From the NCBI GenBank assembly GCA_014379885.1, contig JACMKW010000725.1:1-8850 (forward strand): a DNA stretch of 8,850 bases, in the 5' to 3' direction. The stretch is from Rhizobacter sp. (lineage in GTDB: Bacteria > Pseudomonadota > Gammaproteobacteria > Burkholderiales > Burkholderiaceae). Of this stretch, positions 1 to 6,860 are shown piece by piece (within the stretch, counting starts at the first letter, position 1; every line of letters begins with the position of its first letter). The notes below the pieces were generated by a model, which worked only from the letters and a program-made list of their open reading frames with translations, was not told the DNA's origin and did no database searches. The position numbers were made by a program, and so were the translations under genes.

Positions 1-43
1 AAGCTGAAGAAATGACCGCCACCACGGCAAGCAAGGAGTGCAC

Positions 44-418
44 ATGAACATCAAGGGAAGTTGCCACTGCGGAAAGACGGCATTTCGCATCGAGGCCGAA
101 ATTCCGGCCCAACTCACTCGCTGCACGTGTTCATTCTGCGCAAAACGAGGCGCGTTGTTGGCCTACTGCGAGCCCGCCCAGTTCCATGTGACCGTGCTCG
201 CGGCCGATGACGCGGTCTATCGGTGGCAGACCAAACAAGTGGCGCACCACTTCTGCGCCCATTGCGGCTGCGCCACGTTCAGTGACAGCCCGGCCTTCGA
301 GCCCGATGGCAAATGGGATGGCAGCACCCGCCGCATCGGCGTCAACGCGCGGCTGTTCGATGACTTCGATGCCGCACTTGCCCCCGTTGTGGTGGTCGAC
401 GGCAAGCACCTTTGGTAG
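44..418 (+). CDS. GFA-family (glutathione-dependent formaldehyde-activating enzyme-like) zinc-binding protein
   Basis: A 124-residue protein with the cysteine pattern of the GFA/Mss4-like fold: C7-x-C9 in GSCHCG, then C27-x-C29-x-x-C32 in RCTCSFC, then C71-x-x-C74-x-C76 in CAHCGC. In the family these cysteines bind one structural and one catalytic-type zinc. Characterised members were proposed to speed glutathione-formaldehyde adduct formation, but most members have no proven substrate, so the specific reaction is not assigned. The length is usual for the family. I chose the ATG at 44 because AAGGAG at 33-38 sits 5 bases before it; the in-frame GTG at 38 overlaps that ribosome site and is less likely. 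It is probably cytosolic, with no signal peptide or membrane segment. It converges on the NRPS gene with a 36-bp gap and no evident functional link to it. Confidence 0.88.
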   Translation: MNIKGSCHCGKTAFRIEAEIPAQLTRCTCSFCAKRGALLAYCEPAQFHVTVLAADDAVYRWQTKQVAHHFCAHCGCATFSDSPAFEPDGKWDGSTRRIGVNARLFDDFDAALAPVVVVDGKHLW

Positions 419-425
419 CCCGCCC

Positions 426-439
426 GCCGCTTGAGCGGC
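426..439. terminator. Short GC hairpin between convergent genes (weak bidirectional terminator candidate)
   Basis: GCCGC (426-430) and GCGGC (435-439) form a perfect 5-bp stem with a TTGA loop, in the 36-bp gap between the GFA gene and the NRPS stop codon. A second small stem, CTGAG/CTCAG (446-450 with 454-458), overlaps the NRPS stop. Neither is followed by a T-run on either strand, so intrinsic termination would be weak. The placement is the main support. Confidence 0.3.
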
Positions 440-454
440 AGGCAGCTGAGCTCC

Positions 455-3400
455 TCAGGCGCCGCGCGCGCCTCCGCGCATGCGTTCGCGGCGCTGCTGC
501 GCACGTTGCTGGGCGCTTGAGAGGCCCGGCTTCCCGTCACTGCCTTCCGGTTCGCCATGCAGATGGCCAGCGAGCGTCTCCACCGTCGGGAAGCGGAACA
601 TGTCGGTCACTGCAATTTCCTTGCTGCTGATGGCACGCACCTTGTTCAGCACGTGCACCACCAGCAGCGAGTGGCCACCGAGGTCGAAGAAGTTTTCACG
701 CAGCCCGACCTTGGGCACCTTGAGCACGTCGCGCCAGATGGTGGCGATCTGCGTTTGCAGCTCAACCAGGCCCGGCCCGCCGGAAGCGCTGCCATACGCC
801 GCGGCGCTTGTTTTGACTACCTGGTCGGCTTCAGCAACCGCCTCGGTCTGGGCTGACGCTGCCGTGGCCAAGGCGTTGCGATCGAGCTTGCCGTTGGGCG
901 TGCGCGGGAATTCGGGCAACACGATGAAGGCCGACGGCACCATGAACTCGGCCAGCTGCGCACGCAGCTGAGCACGCAAGCCGTCGACGTCGATGGATTG
1001 GCCGTTGCGGGCCACCATGTAGGCCACCAGGCGCTTGTCGCCAGGCGTGTCTTCCTGGACCATCACCGCGGCTTCGGCCACGGCGGCGTCTCGGCGCAGG
1101 GCCGATTCGATCTCGCCCAGCTCGATGCGATACCCACGCAGCTTGACCTGGAAGTCGACACGGCCGAGGAAGTCGAGCGTGCCATTGGCGCGGTAGCGCG
1201 CCACGTCGCCGGTGCGGTACATGCGTGCGCCGGTGAAGGGGTCGGCCACGAAGCGCTCGGCGTTGAGCTCAGGGCGCTCGAAGTAGCCGCGGGTCACGCC
1301 TTCGCCACCGATGTAGAGCTCACCGACCACACCGGTGGGCACCGGGTTGAGTGCGGCGTCGAGCACATAGACCTGGGTGTTGGCGATCGGGCTGCCGATG
1401 GGCACGGCGCCCGCGGCCTCGTCCACATCGTGCGTGGTCGACCACACCGTGGTTTCGGTCGGGCCGTACATGTTGGTCAGCCGGCCCTGCGGCATGGCGG
1501 CGCGCAGTTCCGAGGCCAGCGCTTCGGAGAGCGCCTCGCCGCCGACCATCATGCGTTTGAGCGAAGCGAGCGATGCGGCTTGCACCGAGTCGCCCACCAG
1601 CATGCTGGCCATCGACGGGGTGCATTGCAGGTGCGTCGCCGCGTGCTTGTTCAGCATGTCGCCCACCGACAAGGGCTCGTCGTTGACGGCTTGCAAACCG
1701 CCGCACAGACGGCGCAGCGCGGCCAGGTGAGGCAGGTTGCCGAGCACGGTGTCGACCGGAATGCCGAAGTCGATCAGGCAGGCCAGTTCATCAACGCCGA
1801 GCGTCTTGAGCTTGGCCACAAACGGGGCGCAGGTCTCGGGCGTGCCGAAGAGCCCGCTGGTTTCGAAGTAGCGCTCGAAGGCGAACTCGGCCAGCTCGTC
1901 CAGGTCCTTGGGCGACAGGTTGTTGACGTCCAGCCCTTTGGCAGCTGCCACCGGCGCAAACAGGCCGACAGCACCCTTGAGGTAGTTCTTCAACGGCTCG
2001 TGCACGGTCTTGCGCACGAAGGCGGGGTCGTCGGACACAAAGGTGTGCAGCATGAGGGCGACACGGCCCTCGCCGCTGTGGCCGTGATCGCGCCAGGCCT
2101 TGCGATAGATGGCGATGCGCTCAGACAACTGCTCGACCGATTGGCCCAGCAAGTGGGTCAACACCCCACCACCGATTTCACCGGCGCGGCGGAAGGTCTC
2201 GGGCGAACCACCGGCCGTGACGAAGATCGGCAGCTCGGCCTGCACCGGCCGCGGGCGCGTGAGCACGTGCACGGGCTTGCCGTCCCCGCCAGGCATCACG
2301 CGCTCTTCGCCGCGCCACAGCGCGCGCACGGTCTCGATGCTTTCGAACATCAGGTTGTGGCGGTCGGCATAAGCCTGCGGTGCGATCGCAAAGTCTTGCG
2401 GCTGCCAGCCCGATGCAAACGAGATGCCGACACGGCCTTCAGACAGGTTGTCGACCAGCGACCATTCTTCGGTCACGCGCACCGGGTTGTGCAGCGGCAG
2501 CACCACGCTGCCAGCGCGGATCTTCACGTTCTTGGTGATCATGGCCAGCGCACCGGCCGTCACCGACGGGCTGGGGTACATGCCACCGAAGATGTGGAAG
2601 TGGCGCTCGGGTGTCCACACCGCGTGGAAGCCGTTGTCGTCGGCGAACTTGGCGCCGTCGAGCAGCATCTTGTACTTCTCGCGGCCTTTGGCCTTGGCGT
2701 AATCGCCTTCGTCGCTGGCGAAGTAGAAGAGGCCGAAGTCCACGGTTGAGGCCTTGGCGCCGCGCACCGGTGCCGGGCGCGAGGCATACAGCACGACTTG
2801 GTAGCCATGGCTCAGCGTCCACAGCAGTTCAAGCACGGAAATGTCGAACGACAGGCTGGTCACGGCCAGCCAGATGCCGGGCTCGGTACCGAGGCGGTCG
2901 TCCATGCCCGCGAAGAAGTTGACGACGTTGCGGTGCTCGACCATCACCCCCTTGGGGTTGCCGGTCGAACCCGAGGTGTAGATCAGGTAGGCGAGATGGC
3001 CCGCCTTGGAGCGCTCGCCAGGGCTGGTGGCCGGCTGGTCGGCTTCAGGTATCGATTCGACGCGCAACACCTCGGCGCCCACGCCGGCAATGTCTCGGTC
3101 GGCGAGCACCAGGCGCACGTGCGAGTCTTGCGCCATGTAGGCAATGCGCTGCGCGGGGTAGCTCGGATCCATCGGGATGTAGGCGCCACCGGCTTTCAGC
3201 ACGGCGAGCACGGCAATCACCATCGTGGCCGAACGCTCGATGCACACGCCCACCGGCACGTCGGGGCCGACGCCCTTGGCGATCAGCAAGTGCGCCAAGC
3301 GGTTGGCGGCGGCGTCGAGCTCGGCGTAGCTGAAGGTGTCGTCGGCGAAGACCAATGCCGGTGCGTCGGGGGTCTTCTTGGCTTGCGCTTCGATCAGCGC

Positions 3401-4204
3401 CTGCACAGTGGTGTTGCGGTCGTAGTCGCGCTCGGTGCGGTTCCAGTCGCTGACCAAGCGCGCACGCTCAGCTTCGGTGACCAGCGGCACGGCCAGCAAG
3501 CGCAGATCACTGCCGGTCGTGATGGCACCCAGTACGGTGTCGATCTGGCCCAGCAGGCGCTCGACCGTGCTGGCTTCGAAGAGGTCGGGGTCGTACTGCA
3601 CACGCAACTCGATGCCGTCGCCTTGTGCGGCGACCGAGAGCACGAAGTCGCAGTCGGCTGCATGCGCACCCATGCGTTGCGGGCTGGGTGCCTGGGCGCC
3701 TTGCCACAAGGGGCTCGTCACGCCTTCGGGCAACACCAGGGTGTGGAACAGCGGTGCACCGGCTGCAGCGGCCACGGTGGCAAATGGCAAGTCGCGCTGC
3801 TCAGCTGCGGCAGCGACCGAACGTTGCACGTTGGCCAGGAAATCGGCCACGCTGCCATCGGCCGGCACGCTGATGCGCAGGCCCACCAGGTTGGCGCGCT
3901 CGTTGCCATCGGCACTGCGCGCGGTGGCGGCGCTGCCGATCCACAGATCGTCTTGGCCGCTGTAGCGGTAGGCGAGCAGCGCAGTGGCTGCCAGCACCAA
4001 GGTAAAAGGCTCGACCGACATGGCCGAGCCCAGTTGACGCACCGCGCTCCAGCGCTGCGAGGCGACGGCGTGAACCGCGGTCTCGCGCAGGAACGACGGC
4101 GCAGGCATGCGCGCACGGTCGATCGGCCATTCAAACGCAGGCGCGGCGGCCGCGACCTGTTGCTTCCAATAGGCCGTCTGGCTGGCGAGATCGGGTTGCG
4201 TCAT
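455..4204 (-). CDS. Single-module NRPS: partial condensation domain, adenylation domain with inserted luciferase-like monooxygenase, carrier domain
   Basis: A 1249-residue assembly-line enzyme. Residues 1-245 match only the C-terminal half of a condensation domain, beginning at the usual mid-domain AYWKQQ segment; the HHxxxDG half is absent. The adenylation domain starts near 246 with A1 FSYAEL (291), A2 LKAGGAYIPMDP (336), A3 YTSGSTGNPKG (409) and A4 FDIS (453). Residues about 484-815 are a luciferase-like flavin monooxygenase. Adenylation then resumes with A5 NMYGPTE (911), A7 YRTGD (996), A8 GRVDFQVKLRGYRIELGEIE (1014) and A10 NGKLDRNAL (catalytic-type Lys1106). The carrier domain (about 1145-1215) has LGGHSL with Ser1179 for phosphopantetheine. 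An Arg/Gln-rich tail (1221-1249) ends the protein; there is no thioesterase or reductase. The specificity residues D454, I455, L458, Q860, M886, G888, M912, V920, W921 and K1106 resemble the glycine code DILQLGLIWK. By analogy with MtaG/MelG the carrier-bound glycine may be alpha-hydroxylated (inference). The start at 4204 overlaps the upstream stop as ATGA with no strong ribosome site, implying translational coupling; an earlier in-frame start at 4291 is less likely. Confidence 0.93.
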   Translation of the reverse strand: MTQPDLASQTAYWKQQVAAAAPAFEWPIDRARMPAPSFLRETAVHAVASQRWSAVRQLGSAMSVEPFTLVLAATALLAYRYSGQDDLWIGSAATARSADGNERANLVGLRISVPADGSVADFLANVQRSVAAAAEQRDLPFATVAAAAGAPLFHTLVLPEGVTSPLWQGAQAPSPQRMGAHAADCDFVLSVAAQGDGIELRVQYDPDLFEASTVERLLGQIDTVLGAITTGSDLRLLAVPLVTEAERARLVSDWNRTERDYDRNTTVQALIEAQAKKTPDAPALVFADDTFSYAELDAAANRLAHLLIAKGVGPDVPVGVCIERSATMVIAVLAVLKAGGAYIPMDPSYPAQRIAYMAQDSHVRLVLADRDIAGVGAEVLRVESIPEADQPATSPGERSKAGHLAYLIYTSGSTGNPKGVMVEHRNVVNFFAGMDDRLGTEPGIWLAVTSLSFDISVLELLWTLSHGYQVVLYASRPAPVRGAKASTVDFGLFYFASDEGDYAKAKGREKYKMLLDGAKFADDNGFHAVWTPERHFHIFGGMYPSPSVTAGALAMITKNVKIRAGSVVLPLHNPVRVTEEWSLVDNLSEGRVGISFASGWQPQDFAIAPQAYADRHNLMFESIETVRALWRGEERVMPGGDGKPVHVLTRPRPVQAELPIFVTAGGSPETFRRAGEIGGGVLTHLLGQSVEQLSERIAIYRKAWRDHGHSGEGRVALMLHTFVSDDPAFVRKTVHEPLKNYLKGAVGLFAPVAAAKGLDVNNLSPKDLDELAEFAFERYFETSGLFGTPETCAPFVAKLKTLGVDELACLIDFGIPVDTVLGNLPHLAALRRLCGGLQAVNDEPLSVGDMLNKHAATHLQCTPSMASMLVGDSVQAASLASLKRMMVGGEALSEALASELRAAMPQGRLTNMYGPTETTVWSTTHDVDEAAGAVPIGSPIANTQVYVLDAALNPVPTGVVGELYIGGEGVTRGYFERPELNAERFVADPFTGARMYRTGDVARYRANGTLDFLGRVDFQVKLRGYRIELGEIESALRRDAAVAEAAVMVQEDTPGDKRLVAYMVARNGQSIDVDGLRAQLRAQLAEFMVPSAFIVLPEFPRTPNGKLDRNALATAASAQTEAVAEADQVVKTSAAAYGSASGGPGLVELQTQIATIWRDVLKVPKVGLRENFFDLGGHSLLVVHVLNKVRAISSKEIAVTDMFRFPTVETLAGHLHGEPEGSDGKPGLSSAQQRAQQRRERMRGGARGA
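1760..2755 (-). other. Luciferase-like FMN-dependent monooxygenase domain inserted in the NRPS adenylation domain
   Basis: This stretch encodes NRPS residues about 484-815. It opens with VDFGLFYFAS and continues with a TIM-barrel luciferase-type pattern: a WTPERHFHIFGG segment (530-541), AGSVVLPLHNPVRVTEEWS (564-582), LSEGRVGISFASGWQPQDF (587-605) and FVTAGGSPETFRRAG (661-675). These are features of the natural-product-biosynthesis subgroup of bacterial luciferase-like monooxygenases (MupA/Atu3671 type), which use reduced FMN and oxygen. The insertion lies between A4 (453-456) and A5 (911-917) of the adenylation domain, the site described for the MtaG and MelG monooxygenase domains. The reading frame is continuous through both junctions. 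The edges are estimated from where adenylation-type sequence stops and resumes, good to perhaps 15 residues. Confidence 0.85.
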
Positions 4205-5970
4205 TTTTTCGCTGTCACGATGAAGTTGTCGATCACCAGGGCAAACAGGCCGGCCGAGAGGAAGGTGTCCAGCGCTTCCGTGGGCGTGCACACAATCGGC
4301 TGGCTGCGCACGTTGAACGAGGTGTTCAGCAGCATCGGCACGCCGGACTTGACCTCGAAGGCCTTGAGCAGGTCGTAGAAGCGCTGGTTGGTCTCACGCG
4401 TCACGGTTTGCACACGCGCGGTGCCGTCGATGTGGGTGATGGCGTTCAGCTTGTCGCGGTAAGCGGGGCGCACCGGCAGCACGAACAGCATGTGCGCGAA
4501 GGTCTCTTCGTCACCGGCATCGATCTCGAAGTACTCGGTCGCACGTTCGGCAACCACCGCAGGTGCAAACGGGCGAAACCCTTCGCGCTTCTTGATCAGC
4601 ATGTTGACGCGGTTGCGCATGTCATCGGGCCGCGGGTCGGCAATGATGCTGCGGCAACCGAGTGAACGTGGACCGAACTCCATGCGGCCCTGGAACCAGC
4701 CGAGGATCTCGCCGCGCTCCAGGCGCTCGGCGGTGGCGGCAGTGAGGGCGTCGAAGCTGTCGAAGCGCTGCACGTTGATGTCGGTGCGCGCATTGAGCAC
4801 GGTCTCGATCTCGTCGTGGCTGTATTCCGGGCCCCACAGCGGCGCAGCGATGCGCGGCGCATGCGTGCCGGGTTGGCGGGTGTGTTGCACGTACAAGGCT
4901 GCGCCGAGGGCCGCACCATCGTCACCCGAAGCGGGCTGCACGAACACGTCTTTGAACAAGCGGCTGCGTTTGATGATGCCGTTGGCCGTGCAGTTGAGTG
5001 ACACACCACCGGCCATGCACACGCGCTCGATGCCGGTGCTGGTGGCAAAGTGGCGCAGCACGTGCAGTTGCACGGTTTGCAACACGGCCTGCACGGCGGC
5101 AGCGAGGTCTTTGTAGTGCTGGTTCATCTCGCCTTCGGGCGTGCGCACCGGGCCGAATTTTTCGACCAGGGCTTGAATCACGCCGGCATGCGTTTCGCGC
5201 TCCAGCAAGGTCTTGTTCTGGGCGAACAACGAGATGGCATAGGTGCCGTCGTCTTTCAAACGCACCAGCTCCATCACCTGGTTGAAGTACTTGCGCTTGT
5301 CGCCGAACGGCGCCAGGCCCATCACCTTGTACTCGTCCATGTTGAAGTCGAAGCCGAGGTACAGCGTGAACGCGCTGTACAGCACGCCCAGCGAGTGGAA
5401 GGCTGGCACCGACGCGATGAGCTTGAGCTCGGCGCCCTTGCCCGCAGTCCAGACCGTCATGCTGTCAGTCTCGCCCATGCCGTCGCTCACCATCACCAGC
5501 GACTCATCGAACCCGCTCTGGTAGAACGCGCTGGCCGCGTGGGCCAGATGGTGCGGTACGGCCACGAAGCGGCTGGCCCAGTCGACGCCCGGGAAGGCCG
5601 CTTCGAGGCGTTGCACCTGCAGCACCGGGTCATAGACCTCGTTGTATTGCTCGCGGTAGTAGGCCTCTTCCTGCATGCCGGCTTTGTGCGGCGCGTAGTT
5701 GAAGGCATGGGCCACGACGTCGATGTCGCCAGCCTTGAGGCTTGAATGCGCCAGGCAGGCCTGGATCGACTGCACCGGGAACTCGCCGGTCGCCTTTTCA
5801 CGTGTGATGCGCTCTTCGGCGATGCCGAACTGCACCGCTCCGTCGCGCAAGAGCACGGCGGCCGAATCGAAACCCTGGGCAATGCGATAGGCACGCTTTT
5901 CAAGGTCGGGGAAGTGGCGGCGCTTGAAAGTGACGGCGTTGTCGAAGCCGCTGAGTCCCAGGATGTTCAA
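4201..5970 (-). CDS. Carbamoyltransferase of the CmcH/NodU (TobZ-like) family
   Basis: A 589-residue, full-length member of the family that moves a carbamoyl group from carbamoyl phosphate, via carbamoyl-AMP, to a hydroxyl or amino group of a natural product or sugar. The N-terminal Kae1-like half carries HHLAHAASAF (140-149, the metal-binding-type histidines), VSDGMGE (161-167), YKVMGLAPFG (214-223), GGVSLNCTANG (321-331) and QPASGDDGAALGAAL (345-359). The C-terminal YrdC-like half carries EFGPRSLGCRSI (431-442), FRPFAPAV (465-472) and LLNTSFN (547-553). All look intact, so the enzyme should be active; it is probably cytosolic. The start is a TTG at 5970 giving MNILGLSGF, the family's usual N-terminus, with a G-rich ribosome site 7 bases upstream. 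Its TGA stop overlaps the NRPS start (ATGA), so it is the first gene of a two-gene operon. The acceptor is unknown; the NRPS-bound oxidised glycine unit or its later product is the natural candidate (inference). Confidence 0.93.
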   Translation of the reverse strand: MNILGLSGFDNAVTFKRRHFPDLEKRAYRIAQGFDSAAVLLRDGAVQFGIAEERITREKATGEFPVQSIQACLAHSSLKAGDIDVVAHAFNYAPHKAGMQEEAYYREQYNEVYDPVLQVQRLEAAFPGVDWASRFVAVPHHLAHAASAFYQSGFDESLVMVSDGMGETDSMTVWTAGKGAELKLIASVPAFHSLGVLYSAFTLYLGFDFNMDEYKVMGLAPFGDKRKYFNQVMELVRLKDDGTYAISLFAQNKTLLERETHAGVIQALVEKFGPVRTPEGEMNQHYKDLAAAVQAVLQTVQLHVLRHFATSTGIERVCMAGGVSLNCTANGIIKRSRLFKDVFVQPASGDDGAALGAALYVQHTRQPGTHAPRIAAPLWGPEYSHDEIETVLNARTDINVQRFDSFDALTAATAERLERGEILGWFQGRMEFGPRSLGCRSIIADPRPDDMRNRVNMLIKKREGFRPFAPAVVAERATEYFEIDAGDEETFAHMLFVLPVRPAYRDKLNAITHIDGTARVQTVTRETNQRFYDLLKAFEVKSGVPMLLNTSFNVRSQPIVCTPTEALDTFLSAGLFALVIDNFIVTAKK

Positions 5971-5977
5971 GGAATGA

Positions 5978-5987
5978 TCCCCCCTTT
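5978..5987 (-). promoter_or_regulatory. Ribosome binding site deciding the TTG start of the carbamoyltransferase
   Basis: Read on the minus strand this is AAAGGGGGGA, a strong purine-rich Shine-Dalgarno-like stretch, followed by seven bases (TCATTCC) and then TTG at 5970. No in-frame ATG lies close by, and the TTG gives the N-terminus expected for the family, so this site supports the rare start codon. Confidence 0.6.
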
Positions 5988-6062
5988 AATTCGGTCGTGC
6001 TGTCAGCGCAAGGCTGCGGACCCGAATCATCGCCGAGGATCACCCTCCGCCCCCCGGTTGCT

Positions 6063-6103
6063 GGCCCCCTCACTTGAAGGACTCCCCCAACTCAAGCGGG
6101 GCC
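6063..6103. repeat. Imperfect 41-bp inverted repeat in the divergent intergenic region
   Basis: GGCCCC (6063-6068) pairs with GGGGCC (6098-6103), and CTTGA (6073-6077) pairs with TCAAG (6092-6096), giving an interrupted 11-bp hairpin with a C-rich loop. It lies between the divergent carbamoyltransferase and Crp/Fnr-like genes, so it is not an obvious terminator for either. It could be a REP-like dispersed element, an RNA structure in the operon leader, or chance in GC-rich DNA. The rest of 5971-6269 shows no convincing sigma-70 promoter and no credible gene on either strand. Two smaller stems are present: AGCTG/CAGCT (6121-6125 with 6134-6138) and CCCCC/GGGGG (6177-6181 with 6190-6194). Confidence 0.45.
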
Positions 6104-6269
6104 GGCGCCAACTTGTTCGCAGCTGGGAACGGGCAGCTAGCGCGCCGCGTACACCAGACCGAGCTGAACATGAACCCCCCCGTGTCACAGGGGGCGGCAA
6201 ATCGACGCCGATCACAATGGTGCAGCCGTACAAAGTCGTGACTTTCCTCGCTCCAATCCGGAACCCTTC

Positions 6270-6860
6270 ATGACCCTTGCCAGCGACGCCCGCCTGAACC
6301 ATTTGCTCGCCGCATTGCCGGGTGACGACTTGGCGCGCTGGTTGCCCGAATTGGAGCGTGTGGAGCTGCCGTTTGGCAACGTGCTGTACGAGTCGAGTGG
6401 CACCTTGAGCCATGTCTATTTCCCCACCACGGCCATCGTGTCACTGCTGTACAACCTGGAGAACGGCGCCTCGGCCGAGATCGCCGTGGTGGGCAACGAG
6501 GGCATCGTTGGCATCGCCCTGTTCATGGGAGGCAACACCACGCCGAACCGGGCGGTGGTGCAAAGCGCGGGCCTGGGGTTGCGGGACCAACAACTGTGCC
6601 GTTGGCTGCTGATCAGCCTGGACCGGCTGAATGGCAATGAACTGCACATGACCCAGGAGTTGATCGCCACCATGCTGGGCGTGCGCCGCGAAGGTGTGAC
6701 CGAGAGCGCACTCAAGCTGCAAAAGGCCGGCTTGATCCGGTATTCGCGAGGCCACATCACGGTTCTCGACCGTGAGGGTCTGGAGCGCCAGGCCTGCGAG
6801 TGCTACGCCGTGGTCAAGAACGAATACGCCCGCCTGCTTCCCGATCGGGTGGCAACCTAG
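6270..6860 (+). CDS. Crp/Fnr-family transcriptional regulator, internally shortened
   Basis: A 196-residue cytosolic DNA-binding regulator. Residues 30-100 are the cyclic-nucleotide-binding-like beta roll in the form common in Burkholderiales (VLYESSGTLSHVYFPTTAIV at 38-57, AVVGNEGIVGIALFMGG at 72-88). The cAMP-contacting RSA-type motif of true Crp is not seen, so the effector is unknown. Residues 127-172 are a winged helix-turn-helix (MTQELIATMLGVRREGVTES, then a wing ending GHITVLDREG). In full-length relatives as I remember them (about 235-240 residues), some 40 residues separate the beta roll from DQQLCRWLL, including most of the dimerisation helix. Here AGLGL (100-104) runs directly into RDQQLCRW (105-112) in frame. 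The product may therefore be non-functional or misfolded, though no stop or frameshift exists. The ATG at 6270 has only a weak GGAA ribosome site. It is divergent from the NRPS operon, but there is no direct evidence that it controls it. Confidence 0.85.
   Translation: MTLASDARLNHLLAALPGDDLARWLPELERVELPFGNVLYESSGTLSHVYFPTTAIVSLLYNLENGASAEIAVVGNEGIVGIALFMGGNTTPNRAVVQSAGLGLRDQQLCRWLLISLDRLNGNELHMTQELIATMLGVRREGVTESALKLQKAGLIRYSRGHITVLDREGLERQACECYAVVKNEYARLLPDRVAT

Noticed and set aside
1..15. Possible end of an upstream plus-strand gene (K-L-K-K then TGA)
   Set aside because: Four codons and a stop at the window edge cannot be told from chance.
998..2749. 583-codon open frame on the plus strand antisense to the NRPS gene
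   Set aside because: It is His/Arg/Gly-rich with no recognisable domain and lies wholly opposite a gene with clear motifs; it arises from GC-rich codon bias.
4205..4291. 29-residue N-terminal extension of the NRPS
   Set aside because: The extra residues do not look like a condensation domain and lie inside the carbamoyltransferase; the ATGA overlap at 4201-4204 is the better start.
2798..4378. 526-codon open frame on the plus strand opposite the NRPS start region
   Set aside because: Same artefact: low-complexity composition, no family motifs, fully antisense to the NRPS and the carbamoyltransferase end.
5050..5745. 231-codon open frame antisense to the carbamoyltransferase
   Set aside because: Val/His/Glu-rich shadow frame with no ribosome site or known motif, opposite conserved catalytic segments.
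5971..6269. Search for a Crp/Fnr-type operator and sigma-70 promoters in the divergent region
   Set aside because: No TGTGA-N6-TCACA or TTGAT-N4-ATCAA palindrome and no good -35/-10 pair was found; isolated half-site-like bases such as GTGTCAC (6182-6188) are too short to call.
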